A program made the translations under genes and the position numbers. Below are positions 56,357-64,000 of a DNA stretch of 64,000 nucleotides, piece by piece. The stretch covers positions 1 to 64,000 of the forward strand of contig MVZM01000008.1 in NCBI GenBank assembly GCA_002068415.1. The letters run 5' to 3'. How positions within the stretch are numbered: the first letter of the stretch is position 1; the number at the start of each line of letters is the position of its first letter. The DNA is from Tenericutes bacterium ADurb.BinA124 (GTDB lineage Bacteria; Bacillota_I; Bacilli_A; ML615J-28; CAG-698). Under the pieces are notes generated by a model. It saw only the letters and a list, made by a program, of their open reading frames with translations, was not told the origin of the DNA and made no database searches.

Positions 56357-56632
56357 ATGAAATATTGTGCTAATTGTGGCAACCAACTAGAGGATGAAGC
56401 GGCGTTCTGTCCGCAGTGTGGAACTAGGCAGGATGGAAAGTTTGCGGCGAAAACGGCAAACAATGATGCGCCCAGCGTTGGTTATGCTATTTTAAGTTTT
56501 TTGATACCGCTTGTTGGCTTAATCCTTTTTTTAAATTGGAAAAATAATTTTCCTAGGCGTGCAAAATCTTGTGGGATAGCCGCTTTAATCGGTTTCATTA
56601 TTAATTTTGTTGTCTTTTTTTATTTACCATAA
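56357..56632 (+). CDS. Small zinc-ribbon membrane protein
   Basis: The 91-aa product has CANCGNQLEDEAAFCPQCG (zinc ribbon, residues 4-22) and two membrane helices (about 41-58 and 70-90). It resembles the 34198 gene in layout. RBS AAGGAGGAGG. Confidence 0.78.
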   Translation: MKYCANCGNQLEDEAAFCPQCGTRQDGKFAAKTANNDAPSVGYAILSFLIPLVGLILFLNWKNNFPRRAKSCGIAALIGFIINFVVFFYLP

Positions 56633-56677
56633 TGTCTTTTTGATTGATGTTATTTGGTGATTTCTTTTTTAATAGGC

Positions 56678-56709
56678 ATAAAAAAACCGGATGGCTCCGG
56701 TTTTTTGTT
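56678..56709. terminator. Terminator shared by convergent genes
   Basis: AAAAAACCGGA ... CTCCGGTTTTTT: bidirectional hairpin. Confidence 0.85.
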
Positions 56710-58957
56710 AGCGATATTTTCTTCGGAAGATGAAAACCAAACCGATAATTGAAATGGTCCAAAAGAGGCTGGTTGCTTGGAAGCAACCTTTTTTCTTTGG
56801 TTCGGGTTCGGTTGTTTCTGGTTCCGGGTCAGGATCGGGATCGGGGTCAGGATCGGGGTCTGGATCTGGATCAGGGTCGGGATCGGGGTCGGGGTCAGGA
56901 TCCGGGTCGGGGTCCGGTTCTTCAACCGCTTCGACGGTAATTTCAATTGAAGAATTGACACTCCACCATTTTTTAATATTCATTGTGATGGTGGCATTAC
57001 CAACAGCAATCGCCGTAATCTCGCCCGTATCGGAAACAATAGCTACCGCTTCATTACTTGATTTAAATTCTAGAGGGTAAGTTTCATTGGCAACTAAGAC
57101 ATATGTTGGGGTATGTTTATCGCCGACTTTCAGCGTTCTTGATGGAAAATCGTAAGCTAGTAGGACGGACTCGGTATCTTCACCAAAACTTAGTACTTCG
57201 GAAAAGGCAACAGTTTTATCGGCATAAAGAGCCCTTAGTTCTAAACGATGCTCTTCATAAGGAGTAACATCCGGCATTAAAATACTGTTTTCATCAGGCA
57301 AAGCACTCGCATAAAGAACATCATCGATATAGAGTTCGAATTTCTCAATCTTTCCTTCCACAAGCTCACTATCCCAATAAAGGCCGGAAACATCATCACT
57401 GTTGTCTTCAATGCGGACATTAGTAATCGTCCCGAAGCGTTTGGCTTCGTTAATTAAGATGACTTCTTTTTGGGCGGTAGTGCCGTCGCGGAACAAAACT
57501 TTAATATTTAGGGGATATTCAACCGCATCTTTGGGAATATTAGTAAGCTGGAGTGTTGTTTGGTTATTAGGATAAACTAATGACGCCAATAATTGCTCAT
57601 CTTTGCCGATTACTTCCAGCTTATTGATGCGGGCAATGTTGGTATTAGGGAAGGTAATCGTAGCTTTTGAAAAGTCCTCAGGGTCACTGGTAACAGTCAT
57701 TTTGGATTGAAAGGTTTCGGAATCAAGGGTCGCTTTGGAATAAAAAGTGGCCGTTGTCAGGGTATCGCCGTTACTGTTAACTAATTTAACGGTTAAACTT
57801 TGATCGGTGACGGTAATGACATTGCAAGCGTCCAGTTTTCCTGCTTGTGCAAAATCAACTTCCGGCATCGGTGTTCCGGGGTCGCTAGTATAACGGTCAC
57901 CGATTTGCGTTCCGGTAATATAAACGGTTCCCTGTCCGGGGGTGGCTGTTTTCGCGCCGTTTAAAATCGGGAAGCTGCGGGCATAAACATGGTTGTGGCC
58001 GGATAAAACTAAATCGACACCATATTCATCGAAAATCGTTTGGAACCATGTGCGCATATCGCGCGCTTGGCCGGCGTTTTTCCCATCACCGGTATAAAAG
58101 GGTCGATGAGTGAAGGCAATAATAAACTCAGCGGGATTATTTTTGATGGTATTGCGTAACCAGTTTTGCTGGGCCGTTACATGGGCGGAAGAAGCGGCGG
58201 CCGCTTCCGAATTAAGCGAAATAAATAAAGCGTTTTGATATTTGAAAAAATAAGTAGAGCCAGGAAGACCATCGGCGCCGTTATTCGGATAATTGGAAAC
58301 GGCGTTGAAATAATCGATGCTTGTGACTTCAGCTTTCGTATTATAATAATCATGATTACCGGGGGTAATCACATAGGGCATGGTTTTAACCGTATTCATT
58401 TTGTACAGTTCTTCCCATTGTTCATAAACCGTGCCGTAAGCGGTCGCATCACCGCTGATTAAGGTGAAGGCCATGTTTTCGCCTAAAGTGGCGGCTTTAT
58501 TTAAAACGGTATTAGCGGTAGAAACTCGTGAGGGAATCGGTAAATAAGAGTGAATATCGGTAATGTGCATGAAACTGAAGGGACCCGTACCGGCCGTTTT
58601 AAAGCGGTAAACATCGGAAAAAGCCGTTGTTTGAATCCGATAGAGATATTCGGTTCCGCTTTCCAAATTCGTTAAAGTGGCTTTACATTGTTTCGTGTTT
58701 TCTTTTCCACTAAAAGGAAGGGCTGTACAAACGCCGAGTTTTGTGGAAGGGGATTGAAAATTAGGGTCCGTGGCTTTGGTGTACTGAATGGCAGCAAAGG
58801 CATTAGTGGTGTGCCACGAGATATTCATTTCCGTACTCGCATTGGGACCGGGGTTGGTGACCACCATGGTAACATCGGTGGATGCAGCCCCAATATGAAG
58901 ATTGAATAAGCTTATTAAAATAAGTAAAAGTAAAGAAAACCGGAATGTTTTTTTCAT
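56708..58957 (-). CDS. Secreted, membrane-anchored metallophosphatase (purple-acid-phosphatase-like) with Big2 domain and Asp-Pro stalk
   Basis: The 749-aa product has a signal peptide (about 1-25), an FN3-like PAP N-domain (about 28-120), and a calcineurin-type metallophosphoesterase (about 125-350) with HITDIHSY, ISGDATAYG, PGNHDY, FTHRPFYTG and LSGHNHVYARS, all metal ligands present. An Ig/beta-rich middle and a Big2-like domain (about 600-685) follow, then a stalk of about 15 Asp-Pro repeats (coded by degenerate 6-bp repeats, 56818-56930), and a C-terminus KKKGC, hydrophobic helix, RRKYR, i.e. a three-part surface-anchor signal with an invariant-looking Cys. ATG 58957 with GGAGGATTAT is the start. 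Substrate likely extracellular phosphoesters. Confidence 0.88.
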   Translation of the reverse strand: MKKTFRFSLLLLILISLFNLHIGAASTDVTMVVTNPGPNASTEMNISWHTTNAFAAIQYTKATDPNFQSPSTKLGVCTALPFSGKENTKQCKATLTNLESGTEYLYRIQTTAFSDVYRFKTAGTGPFSFMHITDIHSYLPIPSRVSTANTVLNKAATLGENMAFTLISGDATAYGTVYEQWEELYKMNTVKTMPYVITPGNHDYYNTKAEVTSIDYFNAVSNYPNNGADGLPGSTYFFKYQNALFISLNSEAAAASSAHVTAQQNWLRNTIKNNPAEFIIAFTHRPFYTGDGKNAGQARDMRTWFQTIFDEYGVDLVLSGHNHVYARSFPILNGAKTATPGQGTVYITGTQIGDRYTSDPGTPMPEVDFAQAGKLDACNVITVTDQSLTVKLVNSNGDTLTTATFYSKATLDSETFQSKMTVTSDPEDFSKATITFPNTNIARINKLEVIGKDEQLLASLVYPNNQTTLQLTNIPKDAVEYPLNIKVLFRDGTTAQKEVILINEAKRFGTITNVRIEDNSDDVSGLYWDSELVEGKIEKFELYIDDVLYASALPDENSILMPDVTPYEEHRLELRALYADKTVAFSEVLSFGEDTESVLLAYDFPSRTLKVGDKHTPTYVLVANETYPLEFKSSNEAVAIVSDTGEITAIAVGNATITMNIKKWWSVNSSIEITVEAVEEPDPDPDPDPDPDPDPDPDPDPDPDPDPDPDPEPETTEPEPKKKGCFQATSLFWTISIIGLVFIFRRKYR

Positions 58958-59023
58958 ATAATCCTCCATACGCCCCCCATTATATCATAAGTTGATGGTT
59001 AAAAAAAGGCTTAAGCGAAAAAC

Positions 59024-59740
59024 TTAAGTCTTTTCGATGAGGGAAGAAAAAATAATTTGGTGGGCATCATCTTTGCCGGTAATATATATATTTTGTTCGT
59101 CTTCGTGGTAATAAAGACTGATAACATCGTTGATTTTAGCTTGCCTTAAATAGTGAATTTCCAAATTAGTAAGGGGGAGCAAGGATAGACGATCGGCCAC
59201 TAAATGAATTAAATTGGCATACATCGCATTATTCATATGGTGGTAATGGTCAAGATCAAAACTGCGAACGGTGTATTTATCGATGAAGGTTTCTTGGTCA
59301 AAAGAAGCAATTTTCTTTTGAAAGGAAAGCGGTTGTTCGTCTTTAAACCTCGTTCCCAAAAACCATTGGTCACGAGTTACCATCTGGGTGTTTAAGTTGA
59401 TGATGGCCCATAGTGACATTCCTTCGCCAACTATTTTACCGTCATCATTTTTCATTTGGTAGGCCCGCGGATAATAAATTTTTTCTGTCGTTAAGGGCCA
59501 AGTAGAAAGTTTGACACGAGAAAAAAAGTCAGGGTGTTCATAAAGAACAAATTTATTTTTCAGTAAAATCCATATTTTGTTGGCGGCCAGTAAATGTGAA
59601 TATCCGGCTTTTAAACATTCAGCATGCCAAGAAGCAATATCCTGAAAGTAATTAAGGACGGCTGCCGGTTTGAGATAATTTCCCTCATCAAAATCGTTGG
59701 TTGTCAGCCAATATGTTCTTGTTGCTTCTAACTTTTCCAT
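59024..59740 (-). CDS. Acyl-ACP thioesterase
   Basis: The 238-aa product is of the FatA/FatB-like bacterial acyl-ACP thioesterase family, with two hot-dog domains: RTYWLTTNDFDEGNYLKPAAVLNYFQDIASWHAE and WAIINLNTQMVTR, then DHYHHMNNAMYANLI (catalytic region DxNxH/DxxxHxNN). It would release free fatty acids from ACP. I start at ATG 59740 behind AAGGAGAGAAACG. A 50-residue longer frame to 59890 overlaps mnmG and its promoter and is rejected. Confidence 0.88.
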   Translation of the reverse strand: MEKLEATRTYWLTTNDFDEGNYLKPAAVLNYFQDIASWHAECLKAGYSHLLAANKIWILLKNKFVLYEHPDFFSRVKLSTWPLTTEKIYYPRAYQMKNDDGKIVGEGMSLWAIINLNTQMVTRDQWFLGTRFKDEQPLSFQKKIASFDQETFIDKYTVRSFDLDHYHHMNNAMYANLIHLVADRLSLLPLTNLEIHYLRQAKINDVISLYYHEDEQNIYITGKDDAHQIIFSSLIEKT

Positions 59741-59857
59741 CGTTTCTCTCCTTGCGAACAAATCTATTATAACACCAAGGTCCTTTTTTCCCAAGTTAAA
59801 CAGTAAAAATATCGTGCAAATAATAGAAAGTATGATAAAATGAGAATGGTGAAAAAT

Positions 59858-61720
59858 ATGTATGATGTAATTGTTATTGGCGCCGGCCATGCCGGAGTTG
59901 AAGCGGCTTTAGCTTGCGCCAGACTAAATAATAAAACCTTAATGATTATGAGTTCCTATCAGCGCCTTGCGAATATGCCTTGCAATCCTTCAATTGGTGG
60001 ACCCGCCAAAGGGGTGATTGTTCGTGAAATTGATGCTTTGGGGGGCCAGATGGCCAAAGTTGTCGATCAAAGCTTATTACAGGTGAAGATGTTAAACAGT
60101 TCGAAAGGACCGGCGGTGCGAGCCTTAAGAGCTCAAGTGGACAAAGTTGCTTACCCTAAGATGATGAAAGACATCATCAATAATACTCCCAACCTCGATT
60201 TAAAAGAAACCTTTGTGGATGCAATCAAAGTAAAAGATGGTTGCGTAAGCGGTGTTGTGACGGAGCACGGGGAAACGATTTTGGCAGCGGCGGTCATTAT
60301 GGCAACCGGGACTTATTTATCATCGCGCATTTTAATCGGTAATCACTTTTGGGAAGAAGGGCCCGACCATGAAGCGACATCTAGTCAATTGTCGGCATCG
60401 CTTCGTTCGCTTGGCTTTTCGTTAATTCGTTTAAAAACGGGAACTCCGCCCCGCATTAAGAAAGATACTATTGATTTTTCAAAGGCGATTCCCCAACCCG
60501 GCGATGATAAACCTTGGCGCTTCAGTGAAGAAACAAAGGAAGTATTACCCTTTTCGCAACAACAGCTATGTTATTTAATCTATACCACGCCCTTAACTCA
60601 TCAAATCATCCATGAAAACATTCATCGTTCAGCAATGTTTTCGGGTTTAATTGAAGGGGTTGGACCGCGTTTTTGTCCATCCGTGGAAGATAAAATCGTC
60701 AAGTTTGCGGATAAAGAACGACACCAGATTTTCTTGGAACCGGAAAGTTTATTGATTGATGAAATTTATTTACAGGGTCTTTCCACAAGCCTTCCCAAGG
60801 ATGTCCAAATCCCCTTAGTTCACAGCCTTCCCGGCTTGGAGAAGGCCGAGATTGCGAAATACGCTTATGCGATTGAATATGATGCGATTGATCCGACCCA
60901 GTTAAAAAACAATTTGGAAGCCAAAACAATCAAGAATCTCTTTTTTGCCGGTCAAATCAACGGCACCAGCGGATATGAAGAAGCCGCTTGCCAAGGCTTG
61001 ATGGCGGGCATTAATGCTCACCGCAATTTACATCAATTACCGCCCTTGGTTTTAAGGCGCGATGAAGCCTATATCGGCGTTTTAATCGATGATTTAATTA
61101 CCAAAGGTGTTAAAGATCCCTATCGTTTATTAACATCACGAGCGGAATTTCGCTTGCTTCTGCGTCATGATAATGCGGAGGAACGCTTATTAAAACATGG
61201 TTTGGATGTCGGCTTAGTAACAAAAGAACGCTATGAACGGTTTTTGGAAAAACAACGAAGGATTGATGCCTTGATTGACGAGTTAAAGAAACTTGCCATT
61301 ACCCCGAAACCTGAAGTTAATAATTATCTTCTAAGCCAAAACCGGGCCGTCATTAATGAGAAAATCACCGGCTATGAGTTTTTAAAACGGCCGGATAATG
61401 ATTTTTTAGATTTACGAACCATTAGCAAAAAGGATTTAACCGCCACCGAAGCTATTGAAGAACAAGTATTAATTAAAATTAAATATTCCGGTTATATCGA
61501 TAAAGCCCTTAAAGAAGCCAAAAAAATGGAAACTTTGGAAACAAGAAAAATCCCCGCTGATTTTGATTATGATCAGGTACCAAATATTGCGAAGGAAGCG
61601 AAAGAAAAGCTGAAGAAAGTCCGGCCGGCGACAATTGCGCAAGCTTCACGCATCAGCGGCGTGAATCCAAGCGACATCGCCATTTTATTGGTGTGGTTGG
61701 AGAGTAAAAAACATGCTTGA
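59858..61720 (+). CDS. mnmG: tRNA modification FAD enzyme MnmG (GidA)
   Basis: Partner of MnmE in wobble U34 modification. The 620-aa product begins YDVIVIGAGHAGVEAALA (FAD motif), has CNPSIGGPAKG, PSIxG, GTYLSS, and the C-terminal helical domain. I prefer ATG 59858 since ATG 59840 lies in a -10-like TATGATAAAAT and GGTGA fits as ribosome site; 59840 or 59846 would add 6 or 4 residues. Overlaps rsmG by 8 nt. Confidence 0.95.
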   Translation: MYDVIVIGAGHAGVEAALACARLNNKTLMIMSSYQRLANMPCNPSIGGPAKGVIVREIDALGGQMAKVVDQSLLQVKMLNSSKGPAVRALRAQVDKVAYPKMMKDIINNTPNLDLKETFVDAIKVKDGCVSGVVTEHGETILAAAVIMATGTYLSSRILIGNHFWEEGPDHEATSSQLSASLRSLGFSLIRLKTGTPPRIKKDTIDFSKAIPQPGDDKPWRFSEETKEVLPFSQQQLCYLIYTTPLTHQIIHENIHRSAMFSGLIEGVGPRFCPSVEDKIVKFADKERHQIFLEPESLLIDEIYLQGLSTSLPKDVQIPLVHSLPGLEKAEIAKYAYAIEYDAIDPTQLKNNLEAKTIKNLFFAGQINGTSGYEEAACQGLMAGINAHRNLHQLPPLVLRRDEAYIGVLIDDLITKGVKDPYRLLTSRAEFRLLLRHDNAEERLLKHGLDVGLVTKERYERFLEKQRRIDALIDELKKLAITPKPEVNNYLLSQNRAVINEKITGYEFLKRPDNDFLDLRTISKKDLTATEAIEEQVLIKIKYSGYIDKALKEAKKMETLETRKIPADFDYDQVPNIAKEAKEKLKKVRPATIAQASRISGVNPSDIAILLVWLESKKHA

Positions 61721-62390
61721 GAGTTTTAATTTATCAAAGTTACAACAAGCGCAGTTTCAAGAATATTATCAGTTTTTAGTTTCGGAAAACCAAAAATATA
61801 ATTTAACAGCAATAACGAATGAACAAGAAGTCTATATCAAACACTTTGAAGACAGCTTGGCTGTTAGTAAAGCTGTGGACCTTAGGAAAGTAAAAACCCT
61901 CCTTGATGTCGGGAGCGGGGCCGGCTTTCCGGGGATTCCCTTAGCCATTGTTTATTCCCATTTATCAGTGACGATTGTGGAACCGACAAGCAAAAAAGTT
62001 AAGTTTTTGGAACAGCTTGTGAGACGATTATCTTTAAAAAATGTGCAATTAATTAATAAGCGGGTTGAGGAGCTGGGTGTTGAGGACCGTAACTTCTTCG
62101 ATATTACTGTTGCTAGGGCAGTGGCGCCCTTAGCAATCTTGTTAGAACTCATCATTCCGTTTACGAAAACGAAGGGTTTTTTCTTGGCGATGAAAAGCAG
62201 ACAATATGAACAAGAACTGCAAGCTTCGCAAACCGCCTTATTAAAACTACGAAGTGAAGTGGCTGATGTTTTCGCTTACGAACTTTCTGAAAACATGGGC
62301 AGGCGCGTCATTATCAAAGTCCTAAAAAAAGCGATAACGGCAGCAATGTATCCGCGTCGCTTTGTACAAATCAAACAAAAACCATTATAA
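61713..62390 (+). CDS. rsmG: 16S rRNA (guanine527-N7)-methyltransferase
   Basis: Methylates G527 of 16S rRNA with SAM. The 225-aa product has LLDVGSGAGFPGIPLAI (SAM loop), VTIVEPTSKKVKFLEQL and ITVARAVAPLAILLEL. The start overlaps the mnmG stop (GGAGAG ribosome site inside mnmG). Classic mnmG-rsmG-soj order. Confidence 0.96.
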   Translation: MLESFNLSKLQQAQFQEYYQFLVSENQKYNLTAITNEQEVYIKHFEDSLAVSKAVDLRKVKTLLDVGSGAGFPGIPLAIVYSHLSVTIVEPTSKKVKFLEQLVRRLSLKNVQLINKRVEELGVEDRNFFDITVARAVAPLAILLELIIPFTKTKGFFLAMKSRQYEQELQASQTALLKLRSEVADVFAYELSENMGRRVIIKVLKKAITAAMYPRRFVQIKQKPL

Positions 62391-62401
62391 CGAGGTGTGA
62401 C

Positions 62402-63178
62402 ATGGGAAAAATCATTGCCATCGCCAATCAAAAAGGCGGGGTTGGGAAAACGACAACCGCCATCAATTTAGGAGCAGCCCTGGCTCGCGAAAAACAAAAG
62501 ATTTTATTAGTTGATCTTGATGAACAGGCCAATGCTACCATTGGCATCGGTTTAGCGCGTGAACATTGTCAAGTAACGCTTTATGAAGTGATGATTGGGA
62601 AACAAAGCATTAAGGATGCGATTTATGAAACCCAAGAACCGGATATAGATATTATTCCCGCTTCCAATCGCTTGTCAACCTTGGATACGGATTTGATTAA
62701 TGTGGAGAATAAGGTGTGGTTGTTAGCTGAAAAACTGCAGTTAATTCGCGAGGCCTATGATTTTATTCTTTTGGATTGTCCGCCTTCATTTGGTGTCATT
62801 ATTGATAATGCCTTATTTGCCAGCGACAGCGTCATTATTCCCGTCGAATGTGAATACTTCGCCTACGATGCCTTAACACAAATGGTTAACAAAATCAACC
62901 AAGTGCAAACGCACAAAAACCCTTTAAAGAAAAAGTTAACCATTGAAGGGGTTTTATTAACGAAACTGGATAATCGGAATATCTTCGGCTATAAGATTAT
63001 TGACCAGGTCCAAAACTTATTTCCCACTAAAACCTTTAAAACGATTATTAATCGTTCCAGCCATCTTCAAGAAGCACCGATGCTTGGGAAAAGTGTTTTA
63101 AAAACGGCTTACCATTCCCGTGCCAGTAAAGAGTATCGGGCTTTAGCCTTAGAAATAATCCAAAACAAAGCGAGGTAA
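62402..63178 (+). CDS. soj: Soj/ParA chromosome-partition ATPase
   Basis: The 258-aa product has the deviant Walker A QKGGVGKTTTAINLG, LLVDLDEQANATIGIG and DFILLDCPPSFG, closely matching Soj. Classic position after rsmG. The expected parB (spo0J) is not directly behind it; mscS follows after 2 nt and fills the window to its end. parB could still lie beyond 64 kb. RBS CGAGGTGTGAC. Confidence 0.95.
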   Translation: MGKIIAIANQKGGVGKTTTAINLGAALAREKQKILLVDLDEQANATIGIGLAREHCQVTLYEVMIGKQSIKDAIYETQEPDIDIIPASNRLSTLDTDLINVENKVWLLAEKLQLIREAYDFILLDCPPSFGVIIDNALFASDSVIIPVECEYFAYDALTQMVNKINQVQTHKNPLKKKLTIEGVLLTKLDNRNIFGYKIIDQVQNLFPTKTFKTIINRSSHLQEAPMLGKSVLKTAYHSRASKEYRALALEIIQNKAR

Positions 63179-63180
63179 AT

Positions 63181-63999
63181 ATGGAACAAATCAAACAATT
63201 TTTAATAGATGAAGCAACGAAAGTAATTACCACCGCGATTTTAATCGGGGGAACGATTATTGTCTTTATTATTATCGGCTTAATTGTCGGACGCTTTATT
63301 CGCCGTCATAAACAAAAACGCCGACGGGCGGTGACGCTTGCAAAGATGATTCAAAGCATTTTCCGTTACACCGTCAGCATCATTATCATTATCATCATTC
63401 TTGATGTGTGGGGTGTTAATATTATGCCGGTGTTAGCCGGAGCGGGAATTTTGGGTTTGGCCATCGGTTTTGGTGCTCAAAGTTTAATTAAGGACTTAAT
63501 TGCCGGCATGGCCATTGTTTTTGAAAATTATTATGATATTGACGATGTCATTGAAATCAACGGTTTTAAAGGGCGGGTAGAAGAATTAGGCTTAAAATCC
63601 ACGAGAATCGTTAACTGGAAGGGGGAAGTAAAAACCTTCTTCAACGGAGATATTAAGGATGTTGTCAACTATTCTAAAAATCCTTCCACCGGGATTGTGG
63701 ATATTGAAGTTGATTATCAAGAAAGTATTGATCGCGTTATCGCCCTTCTTGATGAAAAACTGATTAACTTAAAAGATACTTTCCCGCAAATTCTAGAAGG
63801 TCCCAATGTTATCGGCGTTATTAAGGTCTTAAGAAAAGGCTTTATTATTCGCATCATCATTAAAACCATGCCTGAAACGCATTATTCTGTCGAAAGGGAA
63901 GTGCAAAAGCAGGTGAAAGAGTTGTTTGAACAAAACAACATTCGCTTGGCAACGGAGCACTTGGTGATTGATCGTGAACAAACCGATCAACTTTCGTAA
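63181..63999 (+). CDS. MscS-family mechanosensitive channel
   Basis: The 272-aa product has three N-terminal helices (about 13-38, 60-83, and pore-lining about 85-115 with AGAGILGLAIGFGAQSLIKD), the MscS beta domain (VIEINGFKGRVEELGLKSTRIVNWKGE) and C-terminal alpha/beta part. It releases solutes on osmotic downshock. Coupled to soj (gap 2 nt). Its stop TAA is followed by T at the last base, so a TAATG-coupled gene may begin at 63999. Confidence 0.93.
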   Translation: MEQIKQFLIDEATKVITTAILIGGTIIVFIIIGLIVGRFIRRHKQKRRRAVTLAKMIQSIFRYTVSIIIIIIILDVWGVNIMPVLAGAGILGLAIGFGAQSLIKDLIAGMAIVFENYYDIDDVIEINGFKGRVEELGLKSTRIVNWKGEVKTFFNGDIKDVVNYSKNPSTGIVDIEVDYQESIDRVIALLDEKLINLKDTFPQILEGPNVIGVIKVLRKGFIIRIIIKTMPETHYSVEREVQKQVKELFEQNNIRLATEHLVIDREQTDQLS

Positions 64000-64000
64000 T

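Noticed and set aside
56818-56930. Satellite-like 6-bp repeat as a non-coding element
   Set aside because: It is in frame on the minus strand and encodes the Asp-Pro stalk of the metallophosphatase.
56730-57080. Gly-Ser repeat protein on the plus strand
   Set aside because: This is the antisense reading of the Asp-Pro codons, with no RBS.
59741-59890. Longer start for the acyl-ACP thioesterase
   Set aside because: It would overlap the mnmG start and promoter, and the added residues are not family-like; AAGGAGAG precedes ATG 59740.

Overview
This window is the replication-origin neighbourhood of a low-GC Gram-positive bacterium using the standard code (TGG for Trp, TGA as a real stop, for example at 3448-3450). 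Gram-positive hallmarks are T-box leaders on asnS and serS, a CIRCE/HrcA site, RNA polymerase delta subunit, rpmH-rnpA-yidC-jag on one side of dnaA and dnaN-yaaA-recF-gyrB-gyrA on the other. ClpB lacks its N-domain, as in mollicutes, while standard TGA usage excludes Mycoplasma/Spiroplasma-type codes. I infer a Mycoplasmatota/Erysipelotrichia-type lineage (Acholeplasma/Izemoplasma/Haloplasma-like). The genus cannot be fixed from the sequence alone.

Layout. 1-3.6 kb: a decayed ABC exporter, T-box-controlled asnS, and an AT-rich insert carrying one small secreted protein, bracketed by near-identical terminators. 3.6-15.1 kb: ppdK, a TtcA-like thiolase, membrane proteins, an NfeD/SPFH pair, PAP2 phosphatase, mnmE, a YiiX-like amidase, a Fic protein and a stand-alone E2-like acyltransferase. 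15.3-21.3 kb: jag, yidC, rnpA and rpmH on the minus strand, then oriC DnaA boxes, dnaA and dnaN on the plus strand.

21.3-23.9 kb is the most unusual segment. Between dnaN and yaaA-recF, normally neighbours, sits a two-gene operon on the opposite strand: a 77-aa ribbon-helix-helix protein and a ParA/MinD-type ATPase. Next to it lie about 1.45 kb of gene-free, AT-rich, iteron-like DNA with several repeat families, a possible small RNA with its own terminator, and a shared 11-bp site that brackets the operon. This resembles a plasmid type Ib (ParF/ParG or delta/omega) partition cassette installed at a chromosomal origin. A second, ordinary Soj/ParA lies at 62.4 kb after mnmG-rsmG, with mscS rather than parB directly behind it.

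23.9-29.7 kb is the yaaA-recF-gyrB-gyrA operon. 29.7-38.9 kb holds T-box serS, pepA, an anchored M20-like peptidase, HIT, a Gx-type transporter, two tandem NrnA-type DHH phosphoesterases, surE and rpoE. 39-51.7 kb holds pyrG with a leader hairpin, a COG2509-like FAD enzyme, a PadR/HAAS membrane cassette, CIRCE-clpB, folD, pth, mfd and degV. 51.9-59.7 kb is richer in envelope genes: zinc-ribbon membrane proteins, two thioredoxin-like lipoproteins, an alpha/beta hydrolase, VanZ-like, a Big2 lipoprotein, a large surface metallophosphatase with an Asp-Pro stalk and a Cys-containing C-terminal anchor, and an acyl-ACP thioesterase. 59.8-64 kb is mnmG-rsmG-soj-mscS. I saw no rRNA, tRNA, transposase, phage gene or CRISPR array.
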